This document shows, in pieces, positions 26,117 to 33,724 of a DNA stretch of 64,000 nt (position 1 is its first letter; every line of letters starts with the position of its first letter). The position numbers were made by a program, and so were the translations under genes. The stretch comes from Desulfurellaceae bacterium bin18 (lineage in GTDB: Bacteria; Desulfobacterota; Binatia; Bin18), in the NCBI GenBank assembly GCA_002238415.1, contig MPMI01000020.1, positions 1-64,000 on the forward strand, in the 5' to 3' direction. Under the pieces are notes generated by a model. That model did not search any database. It had not been told where the DNA came from and saw only the letters and a list, made by a program, of their open reading frames with translations.

Positions 26117-26176
26117 GGGCAACCCCCTGTGGTTGCCCGGCCCCCTGTGGTTGCCCGGCCCCCTGTGGTTGCCCGG
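26117..26176. repeat. GGGCAACC/GGTTGCCC hairpin with 3x 18-bp tandem repeat
   Basis: GGGCAACC (26117-26124) pairs with GGTTGCCC (26131-26138). The 18-bp unit CCCCCTGTGGTTGCCCGG then occurs three times without a mismatch (26123-26140, 26141-26158, 26159-26176). It ends 10 bp from the pdhB stop. Confidence 0.85.
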
Positions 26177-26185
26177 CCTGCTCTA

Positions 26186-27163
26186 TCAACTGTACAGCAC
26201 GTCCCTGACCGCGCGAACGATTTTTTCAACACTGGGGAAGACTTCGTGCTCCAGGTTTTTGGCATAGGGCATGGGCACGTCTTCACCCGTGACCCGCACA
26301 ACCGGCGCGTCCAGATAATCAAAGCCCTCTTTCATAATGCGGTAGGCGATTTCCGCCCCCAGGCCGGCAAACGGCCAGCCCTCCTCGACAATAATACAGC
26401 GGTTGGTCTTTTTGACTGAATCAAAAATCAGCCGGTCGTCCAGCGGACGAAGGGTGCGCGGGTCTATCACTTCGAGTTCGATGCCCTCTTTTGCCAGCTC
26501 GGTGGCTGCGTCCAGGGCGGCATGGACCATCTTGGACCAGGCGACAATCGTCACGTCCTGGCCCGCCCGTTTGACCTCGCCCCGTCCGAGCGGAATCTGA
26601 TACTCCTCGTCCTGGATCTGCCCTTTGTGTCCATACAGGACCTCGCCCTCAATAAAGATCACCGGGTTTTCATCGCGGATGGCGGTTTTCAGCAAGCCCT
26701 TGGCATCGGCAGGAGTTGAGGGTGCAATCACCTTCAACCCCGGTACATAGGCGTACAGGCTCTCGACTGCTTGGGAGTGCTGGGCGGCCAGTTGATGCGC
26801 GGCCCCACCTGGGCCACGAAAGACGATCGGCAGGGTAATCTGTCCACCCGACATATAGCGCAGCTTGGCCGCGTTATTGACGAGTTGGTCATAGGCGCAC
26901 AGCGAGAAGTTCCAGGTCATAAACTCGATGATGGGCCGCAGCCCAACCATGGCCGCGCCTATCCCCACCCCGGCAAAGCCGGTTTCCGCAATCGGCGTAT
27001 CCACCACGCGGCGCTCACCAAAACGGTCGAGCAGGCCCTCGGACACTTTATACGCGCCGTTATAGTGGCCAACCTCTTCGCCCATGAGGAACACGCGCTC
27101 GTCGCGTTCCATCTCTTCCGCCATGGCCTCTCGCAAAGCCTCTCGGTATGTCAGCTCTCGCAT
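26186..27163 (-). CDS. pdhB: Pyruvate (or 2-oxo acid/acetoin) dehydrogenase E1 component, beta subunit
   Basis: This is the beta chain of a thiamine-diphosphate E1 enzyme. The 325-residue product has the family start LTYREALREAMAEEMERD, then VFLMGEEVGHYNGAYKVS, DTPIAETGFAGVGIGAAM and the C-terminal VEEGWPFAGLGAEIA. GGAGAG precedes the ATG at 27163. It follows the alpha subunit gene by 54 bp. No E2 or E3 gene follows, so the full complex must use genes elsewhere. Pyruvate, branched-chain 2-oxo acid or acetoin specificity cannot be decided; pyruvate is most likely by resemblance. Confidence 0.92.
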   Translation of the reverse strand: MRELTYREALREAMAEEMERDERVFLMGEEVGHYNGAYKVSEGLLDRFGERRVVDTPIAETGFAGVGIGAAMVGLRPIIEFMTWNFSLCAYDQLVNNAAKLRYMSGGQITLPIVFRGPGGAAHQLAAQHSQAVESLYAYVPGLKVIAPSTPADAKGLLKTAIRDENPVIFIEGEVLYGHKGQIQDEEYQIPLGRGEVKRAGQDVTIVAWSKMVHAALDAATELAKEGIELEVIDPRTLRPLDDRLIFDSVKKTNRCIIVEEGWPFAGLGAEIAYRIMKEGFDYLDAPVVRVTGEDVPMPYAKNLEHEVFPSVEKIVRAVRDVLYS

Positions 27164-27180
27164 TTGCTTACTCTCCGCTT

Positions 27181-27207
27181 CCCTCTCAATGTGGGAGAGG
27201 GTGAGGG
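27181..27207. repeat. CCCTCTC...GAGAGGG hairpin between pdhA and pdhB
   Basis: Arms 27181-27187 and 27195-27201, followed by GTGAGGGT. This is the same family as the hairpin at 26080 (CCCTCACCCTAACCCTCTCC-type). Being inside the pdhA-pdhB gap it could protect or attenuate the mRNA; it may simply be a repeat. Confidence 0.6.
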
Positions 27208-27217
27208 TGCGCTGCTC

Positions 27218-28240
27218 TTACACGCTCGCCTGCTGACGACGTTTTTCGAGCGGCACGACCTTTTCGTCCTGCTCATGGTGGTCGGGTTCGTAGTAGATGT
27301 CATCAAACAGCGTGGCTGTATCGGGTGACGGTGATTCATCGGCAAACTTCACCGCCCCCGCCACCTCTTGTTTGGCGGCTTCGTCAACGGCTTTGAGCTG
27401 TTCTTCATTGGCAATGCCCAACGCATAAATGCGTTCGGCCAAAAGCCGGATAGGGTCACGCTCCATCCACTCTTTGACCTCTTCTTTGGTGCGGTACTTG
27501 GCTGGGTCGGACATGGAATGGCCCCGAAAACGGTAGGTCTTGGCTTCAATGAGAATCGGCAAACTCTCGGTACGGGCACGTTTGGCCGCGTGGCGAATGA
27601 CCTCCCGGACCTCAAGTACATCGTCACCGTTCACGATCTCCTGAGCCATGGGATAGCCCTTGGCCCGCACGGCGACATCCTCAACCGACAGGGTCCGATA
27701 GAGGGGGGTGCCCATGGAATAGAGATTGTTCTCGCAGATAAAGATAACGGGCAGTTTCCACAGCGCGGCCAGCGACAGGCCCTCGTGAAAGGCACCCATA
27801 TTGGCCGTTCCTTCCCCAAAGAAACACAGGGTCACATCCGGCTCGCCCCGATATTTCGAGGCAAAGGCAATCCCCGCGGCGATGGGCACATGACCGCCGA
27901 CAATGGCGTGGCCGCCCATGAAGCGTTTGGCCACGTCAAAATAATGCATGGAGCCGCCCCGGCCCTTGGCACAGCCATCCACCTTGCCGAACAGTTCCGC
28001 CATGGCCGCATTCATATCCCCAACCCGAGCCAGATAATGGCCGTGGTCCCGATAAGTCGCCACGATATAATCCGTGGGCTCAACCGCCGACATCGCCCCA
28101 ACCGCCACCGCCTCTTGGCCATTATACAAGTGCAGAAAGCCACCAATCTTGCCCCGTGAATACGAACGCGCCGCTTCTTCCTCAAAGCGCCGAATGCGAA
28201 TCATGTCGCGGTAGAGCGAAAGCATAAGGGTCTTATCCAT
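27218..28240 (-). CDS. pdhA: Pyruvate (or related) dehydrogenase E1 component, alpha subunit
   Basis: The alpha chain binds thiamine diphosphate and decarboxylates the 2-oxo acid. The 340-residue protein shows IRIRRFEEEAARSYSRGKIG, the GRGGSMHYFDVAKRFMGGHA segment, and the ThDP motif CFFGEGTANMGAFHEGL through ICENN. It also has YRFRGHSMSDPAKYRTKEEV, the loop that carries the phosphorylation site in mitochondrial homologues. GAGGGA lies before the ATG at 28240. The C-terminus is acidic then basic (EPDHHEQDEKVVPLEKRRQQ). It is the first gene of a pdhA-pdhB pair. Confidence 0.93.
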   Translation of the reverse strand: MDKTLMLSLYRDMIRIRRFEEEAARSYSRGKIGGFLHLYNGQEAVAVGAMSAVEPTDYIVATYRDHGHYLARVGDMNAAMAELFGKVDGCAKGRGGSMHYFDVAKRFMGGHAIVGGHVPIAAGIAFASKYRGEPDVTLCFFGEGTANMGAFHEGLSLAALWKLPVIFICENNLYSMGTPLYRTLSVEDVAVRAKGYPMAQEIVNGDDVLEVREVIRHAAKRARTESLPILIEAKTYRFRGHSMSDPAKYRTKEEVKEWMERDPIRLLAERIYALGIANEEQLKAVDEAAKQEVAGAVKFADESPSPDTATLFDDIYYEPDHHEQDEKVVPLEKRRQQASV

Positions 28241-28349
28241 ACTGATTCCCTCGCTATCGAGTGTTCCGTCTTTTGACGATTCTTGTCAGGGTAGGACACT
28301 CTGCGGTCTGGTTGCAAGCGGGTTAAGACAAAATATCTGAGTGCTCAAT

Positions 28350-28366
28350 ACGGACGTATAGTCCGT
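28350..28366. promoter_or_regulatory. ACGGAC-N5-GTCCGT inverted repeat upstream of pdhA
   Basis: Perfect 6-bp arms (28350-28355, 28361-28366) lie in the 164-bp gap between the recQ stop and the pdhA start. This could be an operator for pdhAB or a weak recQ terminator. No good sigma-70 boxes were recognised, so the assignment is tentative. Confidence 0.35.
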
Positions 28367-28404
28367 GGATAATGGGGGTATGAGGTGGAGACTGGAGGCT
28401 GAAG

Positions 28405-30615
28405 TCATTGCGTTTGGTGCATGAACGCTCGCACTAATCGGATCTCCTCGTAGGTGTAGTCTTTGCCCAGCATCGCTTTAACCGGAGCCAGGACGGTGGC
28501 GCCGGAACGGTCTAGCGCGCGTTGAATGGCCTCCAAACGATCCGATGACGGGAGCAATGGGCCAAGGTCAACGTCCTCGCCGCCGCCGACCAGCTTCTCA
28601 ACGTGGCCGACTACCGTGCGTACAGAGAGGCCGCGTTCCGCTGCGATCTCGGTAATTGACCGGCCCTGCTCAAGCAACTGTTTCGTTGCAATATGAGTTG
28701 AGCCTTGCCGACTCACCTTACTGCCCGGCGACTCTCTGCCACGCCGCGAGCCTGGTACGGGGCGTTCCTCAAGACCCTGCTCGCCGGCGTGCGAACGAAT
28801 AACCTCCAGAAACGCCTCGCCCCACTGTTCCAGCTTCGCCGCGCCCACCCCGGAGATGCGAGACAGGCTCTCGCGGCTCTGGGGCAAATAGGCCGCCATC
28901 TGTCTGAGCGTCACGTCGCCGAAGATGACGTACGGCGGCACGTTGCGCTCCTCGGCCAGCCTGCGACGCAGCGTGCGCAGCTTCTCGAACAGGGTCGTGT
29001 CAATGGCGAGGTCACCCTGTTCATCCGTCAGGGGCGGCGCATCCCGTCTGCGCCATATCTGCGCCGGGTCGGAGTCGGGGGTGGTACGGGGAGCCGGTTC
29101 AGCCTGTTTGGCGCGCGTGAGGGTCAGGTTCTCGCGGTTTTTGAGGAATGTCCGGCCGACCTGTGTCAGGTTCAGGCTGGCGTAGCTGTCCTTGCGCAGC
29201 AGGCCCTTGGCCTGCAGCAAGCCGGCCACCTCTTTGATTTCGTTACCTGAGAAGTCGTTGACAATGCCGTACACGCTCAGCTTGTCGTGTCGCAATTCCC
29301 GAATGCGTTTCGTATTCGCACCGCGCAGCACTTGGCTCAGGTGCGCAATACCGAACCGCTCCCCCGTGCGGACGATGGCCGACAGGATTTTCTGGGCGAT
29401 GACGGTGGCGTCAAACTCTTCCCTGGGCGTAAGACATACGTCGCACCCCCCGCAGTTGTCCTGCGGCCAGTCTTCGCCGAAGTAGGCCAGCAGATATTTG
29501 CGGCGGCAGGTTTGCAGGTCGCAGAACTCGATCACCTGCGCCAGCTTGTCCTGTGCATTTCGTTGCTCGGCCGCGTTTTCTATCTGATCAATAAAGAAAT
29601 CCTGCTTGACCTTGTCACCGTAGGAGTAGAACAGCGCGCACTCGCTGGGCAGGCCGTCGCGCCCGGCGCGGCCCGTCTCCTGGTAATAGCCTTCGAGTGA
29701 CTTGGGCAAGTCGTAGTGTACGACCAGCCGGACGTCGGGCTTGTCGATGCCCATTCCGAAGGCGATGGTCGCCACGATGATCGGCACCTCGTCACGGATG
29801 AATTTCTCCTGGGTCTGGCTGCGCACCGGAGTATCCAGGCCGGCGTGGTAGGGCAGGGCGGACAGACCCCGCTCGCACAGCGCAGTGGCCAGGTCTTCCG
29901 TGCTCTTGCGCGAAAAGCAGTACACGATGCAGGACTCGCCCCGATACTCGTCGAGCAGAGTCGCCAGCGCATCAACGGAGTTGCGCTTCGGACGCACGCT
30001 ATAGGTCAGGTTGGCGCGGTTGAAGCTGGCGGCGAATTCCTGCGGCTGCGTCAGTTCGAGCTGTTCGGCAACGTCACGGCGGACCTGCTCGGTCGCGGTG
30101 GCGGTCAGGGCGATGAACGGGACGCCCGGCAGGAGACGGCGCAGATCAACCAAGTTGCGGTAGTCGGGCCGGAACTCATGGCCCCACATGGAGATGCAGT
30201 GCGCCTCGTCCACAGCTACCAGGCTGACCTTCAGCCCGGCCAGGAAATCCCGGAAGCCGGATAACGCCAGCCGCTCCGGGGCGACGTACAGAATTTTGAC
30301 CGCGTTCCGCCGCACGCGCGTCCGCACGCGGTTCAGTTCAGGGTAGGTCAGGCTGCTATTGATGAACTCCGCGGCGATTCCGTTGGCCTTGAGCGTATCG
30401 ACTTGGTCTTTCATCAGGGCGATCAGCGGCGAGACCACCAGCGTCAGCCCGTCGAAGCGCAGGGCGGGCAACTGATAGCACAGAGACTTACCGCCGCCGG
30501 TAGGCATCAGAACCAGGGTGTCGCGCCGCTCCAGCACGCTGGCGATGATCTCCGCTTGCAGCGGACGGAACTGGTCGTAGCCGAAATGTTTCTTAAGCAA
30601 GTCCAGCACGGTCAC
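28405..30615 (-). CDS. recQ: ATP-dependent DNA helicase RecQ
   Basis: RecQ unwinds DNA 3'-5' in recombination and fork repair. The 736-residue protein has Walker A MPTGGGKS near residue 38, DEAH box AVDEAHCISMWGHEFRP, motif III ALTATAT, motif VI QETGRAGRDGLP, the zinc-binding Cys set (CDLQTCRRKYLL, then CGGCDVC), RQC, and HRDC near residues 520-600. A C-terminal HTH_40-like region (LLEQGRSITEIAAERGLSV) is a common RecQ ending. Length and order are normal. It is a single gene with no partner in the same operon. Confidence 0.96.
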   Translation of the reverse strand: MTVLDLLKKHFGYDQFRPLQAEIIASVLERRDTLVLMPTGGGKSLCYQLPALRFDGLTLVVSPLIALMKDQVDTLKANGIAAEFINSSLTYPELNRVRTRVRRNAVKILYVAPERLALSGFRDFLAGLKVSLVAVDEAHCISMWGHEFRPDYRNLVDLRRLLPGVPFIALTATATEQVRRDVAEQLELTQPQEFAASFNRANLTYSVRPKRNSVDALATLLDEYRGESCIVYCFSRKSTEDLATALCERGLSALPYHAGLDTPVRSQTQEKFIRDEVPIIVATIAFGMGIDKPDVRLVVHYDLPKSLEGYYQETGRAGRDGLPSECALFYSYGDKVKQDFFIDQIENAAEQRNAQDKLAQVIEFCDLQTCRRKYLLAYFGEDWPQDNCGGCDVCLTPREEFDATVIAQKILSAIVRTGERFGIAHLSQVLRGANTKRIRELRHDKLSVYGIVNDFSGNEIKEVAGLLQAKGLLRKDSYASLNLTQVGRTFLKNRENLTLTRAKQAEPAPRTTPDSDPAQIWRRRDAPPLTDEQGDLAIDTTLFEKLRTLRRRLAEERNVPPYVIFGDVTLRQMAAYLPQSRESLSRISGVGAAKLEQWGEAFLEVIRSHAGEQGLEERPVPGSRRGRESPGSKVSRQGSTHIATKQLLEQGRSITEIAAERGLSVRTVVGHVEKLVGGGEDVDLGPLLPSSDRLEAIQRALDRSGATVLAPVKAMLGKDYTYEEIRLVRAFMHQTQ

Positions 30616-30746
30616 GTTCCCTTATCTCCGCTGTACGACTTCGAGAATATCTTTCACCCTTCCCAGCTTCCTGGAATATAGCGATTCAATTAGCACGAGC
30701 TGAAACATTTTTCCTCATAAGGCGACTGACGAGAAGCACTCTCAGC

Positions 30747-30776
30747 TTGACAGGCGGACAAAAATGTCCGTTATAT
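30747..30776 (+). promoter_or_regulatory. hicAB promoter with operator-like inverted repeat
   Basis: TTGACA (30747-30752) and TTATAT (30771-30776) are 18 bp apart. Between them CGGACA (30755-30760) and TGTCCG (30765-30770) form a perfect inverted repeat with a 4-A spacer. A repressor bound there would block RNA polymerase, as expected for autoregulation by the HicB helix-turn-helix domain. The predicted transcription start (about 30783) falls at the hicA start codon. Confidence 0.65.
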
Positions 30777-30781
30777 GAAAT

Positions 30782-30988
30782 GTGACGGGGAATGAGTTCA
30801 TCCGCAAGGTGCGAAAACTGGGCAGAGCAAATAGAGTGAAAGTTCAGTTTGTGGCCCGTCGCGGGAAAGGCAGTCACGGAACATTATTCTATGGTTCACG
30901 GTTCACAATCGTTCGGAATCCTAAAGATGAACTCAAAACAGGAACGCTACGAGCCATGCTGGACCAACTCAGTATCAACGACTTGTAG
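30782..30988 (+). CDS. hicA: HicA-type toxin (putative mRNA interferase)
   Basis: HicA toxins cleave mRNA with a dsRBD-like fold. The 68-residue product has the expected size, an N-terminal helix (NEFIRKVRKLG), the conserved GKGSHGTLFYG with the catalytic-type His, and the ending KTGTLRAMLDQLSI. The start is GTG 30782 with no ribosome-binding site; the predicted transcription start coincides with it, so translation may be leaderless. hicB follows after 9 bp. The order toxin then antitoxin is usual for hicAB. Confidence 0.85.
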   Translation: MTGNEFIRKVRKLGRANRVKVQFVARRGKGSHGTLFYGSRFTIVRNPKDELKTGTLRAMLDQLSINDL

Positions 30989-30997
30989 GAGACGCCT

Positions 30998-31435
30998 ATG
31001 CAGAGTTTCATATACCCTGCCAAGTTGAAACCCGATTCGGTCGATGGCGGTTTTGTCGTCATATTCGCCGATTTGCCCGAGGCCATCACTCAGGGAGACA
31101 ACGTCGAACAGGCCCTGCACGAGGCAGCCGATTGTCTCGACGAAGCCATTGTGAACCGGATTGTCACGGGCCTGCCCATCCCCCTCCCGTCTGCTGTCAA
31201 GAAAGGATGTTACCCGGTGCCGCTGGCTGCACACAGCGCGGCCAAGGCCGCCCTCCATCTCGCCCTTCAGGAAGCCCGAATGACAAAAGCTGGCCTGGCA
31301 AAGCGACTGGGCTGTGACGAAAAAGAGGTGCGTCGTTTACTGGACCCTCGCCATCCGTCGAAACTGCCCCGGATCGAATCTGCCCTGGCAGTAATAGGCC
31401 GGCGTTTGATCGTTGGGTTCCAGGCAACTGCTTGA
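30998..31435 (+). CDS. hicB: HicB-type antitoxin with helix-turn-helix
   Basis: HicB binds HicA and represses the operon. The 145-residue product has the partial RNase H-like HicB fold (YPAKLKPDSVDGGFVVIFADLPEAITQGD, then ALHEAADCLDEAI). A C-terminal HTH runs about residues 85-140 (ALHLALQEARMTKAGLAKRL, then DEKEVRRLLDP). TAGGAGACGCCT before ATG 30998 is a strong ribosome-binding site, in contrast to hicA, so antitoxin should be made in excess. The inverted repeat in the promoter is the probable target. Confidence 0.9.
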   Translation: MQSFIYPAKLKPDSVDGGFVVIFADLPEAITQGDNVEQALHEAADCLDEAIVNRIVTGLPIPLPSAVKKGCYPVPLAAHSAAKAALHLALQEARMTKAGLAKRLGCDEKEVRRLLDPRHPSKLPRIESALAVIGRRLIVGFQATA

Positions 31436-31527
31436 GGTATGTTCACGTTCCCGGTCGCGTCCGATTATTTACCTTCCCAACATCTTCACGGCCTTCGCTT
31501 TCTGAGGCAACTCTCTATCACCCCAGT

Positions 31528-32572
31528 CTACCCGTTGCCATGATCGTCGTCAGAGCCCATATCATCGTCATGGTCGGTCTCATGGTCATGTTCAGAGTCA
31601 TGCCCGCCGTCCTCATCATGGTCGGTAAAATCGGACGGAACGAGCGCTCCGCCGAGTACCCAGTGCCGAATGGTCCCGATCTCCTCAGCGGACAACGGCG
31701 GCATACGATGAGGCATACGACTGCCACGGGTGGGTGCATCCACGGCTATCTTCTCTACAATATAGCTCTCATCCGGAATAGCTCTCATCCGGACGACCCG
31801 GATTGATAAGCAGGGTTCCATTAGAGAGCTGCCCACTTCTGGCGGCGATCGTATTTCGTGGCATATTCCCTTCGGCCAAATCTAGGTTCGCGACAGGGCG
31901 GCCCCCTTCGTATTCGTTCGAATGGCAGGAAATACAGTGCGCGTTAAAAATTGCCTGTACCGCGTCCAGAGTGTCTCCAGTTGTTTCGTCTTCGTTATAT
32001 GCCTCGACAATGCCGGTGTTCTGAGTGGGCAGGGCATAATCCACCCGCAGATTGGCCGCGCCCATCTCAGCCCCAGTTGTTGCGTTCACAATGAGTATCT
32101 GGTCGTTGTGCACATCCACCCCCGTCCACGACTCCTCAAAGCTGAAGGCTTCGTTAAATTCGACGTTCCCAGGCGTGGCAACCGTAACGGTATGCTCAAT
32201 AATAACCGGCTCGCAGCCCTCAGCCTGAATCTCGACGCCAACGGTATGCTCACCAGAACCCAGGCGGGCATAGTTTATTACGCCGGAATAACTCGTATTA
32301 AGGGGAGCGCCCGCCACTGCCTGCTGCACGTCTTCTCGTGGGCTACAGCATGGCAGGGGGTAATCGAGCCGAGTGGTTCCATCAATCCGGAGGTAGACTG
32401 ACACGGGGGCATCATTGGTGGCAAAGGCCCAGCCGTGGACCGTTTCAATCCCAGCAACACTGGTTTCGTTGGATGGATTATCCAAGAACGCCTGAATGGT
32501 GTCTGCCCGCCCTGCTGATGCTGTCAAAATAAGCATACCGAGGACGGCCGCCAGGATTTGGTATTTTTTCAT
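31528..32572 (-). pseudogene. Secreted cytochrome c-like protein broken by a 16-bp tandem duplication
   Basis: Translation from ATG 32572 (or 32575, after AGGAGGA) gives a signal peptide (ILAAVLGMLILTASAGRA), an Ig-like domain, then a c-type haem motif NAHCISCHSNEYEGG. It stops at 31769 just after GRPDESYSG. The next frame (stop at 31528) continues exactly where homologues would: SYIVEKIAVDA, then MPHRMPPLSAEEIGTIRHW, and a His/Asp-rich tail. Removing one copy of the 16-bp repeat at 31762-31793 joins the two into one ORF. The intact product would resemble Planctomycete-type cytochrome c domain proteins. It may be a true pseudogene, a phase-variable gene, or an assembly error. Confidence 0.8.
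31762..31793. repeat. 16-bp exact tandem duplication (ATAGCTCTCATCCGGA x2)
   Basis: Copies at 31762-31777 and 31778-31793 are identical. As 16 is not a multiple of three, the duplication shifts the reading frame of the minus-strand cytochrome c-like gene. Confidence 0.95.
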
Positions 32573-32701
32573 CATTTCCTCCTGTTTCGCAGGCCGCCCG
32601 ACCAGACGGCCTCCACATGAAAAATTTGTCAAGAATTATCGTAGAATCTCAAACGAGGGTCAAATTTTTATTTCTGCTCGGAGAGTTCTATATTTGACCG
32701 C

Positions 32702-32736
32702 TGTTATAATAGCTCGTGACCCGCACTCCAGGAGGA
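32702..32736 (+). promoter_or_regulatory. Extended -10 promoter and ribosome-binding site of the alpha/beta hydrolase gene
   Basis: TGTTATAAT (32702-32710) is an extended -10 box with a perfect TATAAT; the -35 region is weak. CCAGGAGGA (32728-32736) is a near-perfect Shine-Dalgarno 3 bp before ATG 32740. The region between the divergent cytochrome-like and hydrolase genes is AT-rich compared with its surroundings. Confidence 0.6.
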
Positions 32737-32739
32737 CCC

Positions 32740-33720
32740 ATGAAGCGTATAGCGATTGTGTTCGTTGCAGGGGTGGCTGTCGTGTCTGTGCTGCTCGCCT
32801 TGGCTGTTGTGCTTGGTGCTCCCCGTCCGCCGCCTCCGATGGAAAGTATCAATACGCCGTTTCGTAGCGTGGATTTCTCCGACCTTGCCCAACTCAAACA
32901 TTATACCGCTCGGGATGGGGCGCGTTTGGCGTTTCGTGCCTACGCACCGGCCACAAGCCCGGCCAAAGGGTCGGCGGTGCTTATCCATGGGTCGTCTGCA
33001 AGCAGCAACAGCCTCCATCCCTTAGCGAAGGGGTTAGCGCAGGCTGGCTATGCGGTCTATGCCCTGGATATGCGCGGTCACGGAGAGTCCGGTCCGAAGG
33101 GCCAGATTACCTATATCGGCCAACTCGAAGATGATGTGGAAGATTTCCTGGGGGCCGTCCATCCCGCTGGCACCAGGACGCTGGTCGGATTGTCGTCCGG
33201 CGGGGGCTTTGCCTTGCGCTTTGCTGCCAGTTCGCGACAGAAACTATTTGACCAGTATATGTTGCTAGCACCCTTCATTCACCAAGACGCGCCAACGGCT
33301 CGACCTGAGGCTGGTGGCTGGGTTACAACCGGGGTTGCGCGTATCATTACGCTTACGTTGCTCAACCGTTTCGGTATCACCCGGTTCAACACTTTACCGG
33401 TGCTTGCTTTTGCGTTGACGTCTGAAGCGCAGAAGTTTCTGACGCCTACCTACTCCTACGCCCTGGCGACGAACTTTCGACCCCATAACGATTACCGGGT
33501 GGATATTGGCGCCGCTGAACAGCCACTTCGTGTCCTGGTTGGCCAAGACGACGAAATCTTCCATGCTGATCAGTTTTCAGCCGTGTTCGAGGAGGCTGGA
33601 AGGCCGGTTCCAGTCACCCTCCTGCCGGGAGTTGGGCATGTCGATATCACGCTCCAGCCCGCAGCAATCCAAGCTGTTACGGAGACAATCGGGTCATTTC
33701 GTGACGGGGAAAGCCCTTAG
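32740..33720 (+). CDS. Alpha/beta hydrolase, membrane-anchored or exported (lysophospholipase-like)
   Basis: The 326-residue product has an N-terminal hydrophobic segment (IAIVFVAGVAVVSVLLALAVVL, shown here as one helix at about 4-25). The hydrolase domain has VLIHGSSASS (oxyanion region), DMRGHGESG, the nucleophile elbow GLSSGGG near residue 150, an acid in VGQDDEIF and the catalytic His in GVGHVDI. This fits Hydrolase_4 or lysophospholipase-like enzymes acting outside the cytoplasm. The substrate is unknown. ATG 32740 is set by the strong ribosome-binding site; an upstream in-frame GTG at 32716 is less likely. Confidence 0.85.
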   Translation: MKRIAIVFVAGVAVVSVLLALAVVLGAPRPPPPMESINTPFRSVDFSDLAQLKHYTARDGARLAFRAYAPATSPAKGSAVLIHGSSASSNSLHPLAKGLAQAGYAVYALDMRGHGESGPKGQITYIGQLEDDVEDFLGAVHPAGTRTLVGLSSGGGFALRFAASSRQKLFDQYMLLAPFIHQDAPTARPEAGGWVTTGVARIITLTLLNRFGITRFNTLPVLAFALTSEAQKFLTPTYSYALATNFRPHNDYRVDIGAAEQPLRVLVGQDDEIFHADQFSAVFEEAGRPVPVTLLPGVGHVDITLQPAAIQAVTETIGSFRDGESP

Positions 33721-33724
33721 TCCT

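Noticed and set aside
28678-28712. Possible extra GAGTC-type element in recQ
   Set aside because: TGAGTTGAGC and CCGACTCACC are only loosely similar, the translated region (STHIATKQ) does not resemble the ESxES/DPTD peptides, and no inverted arms align.
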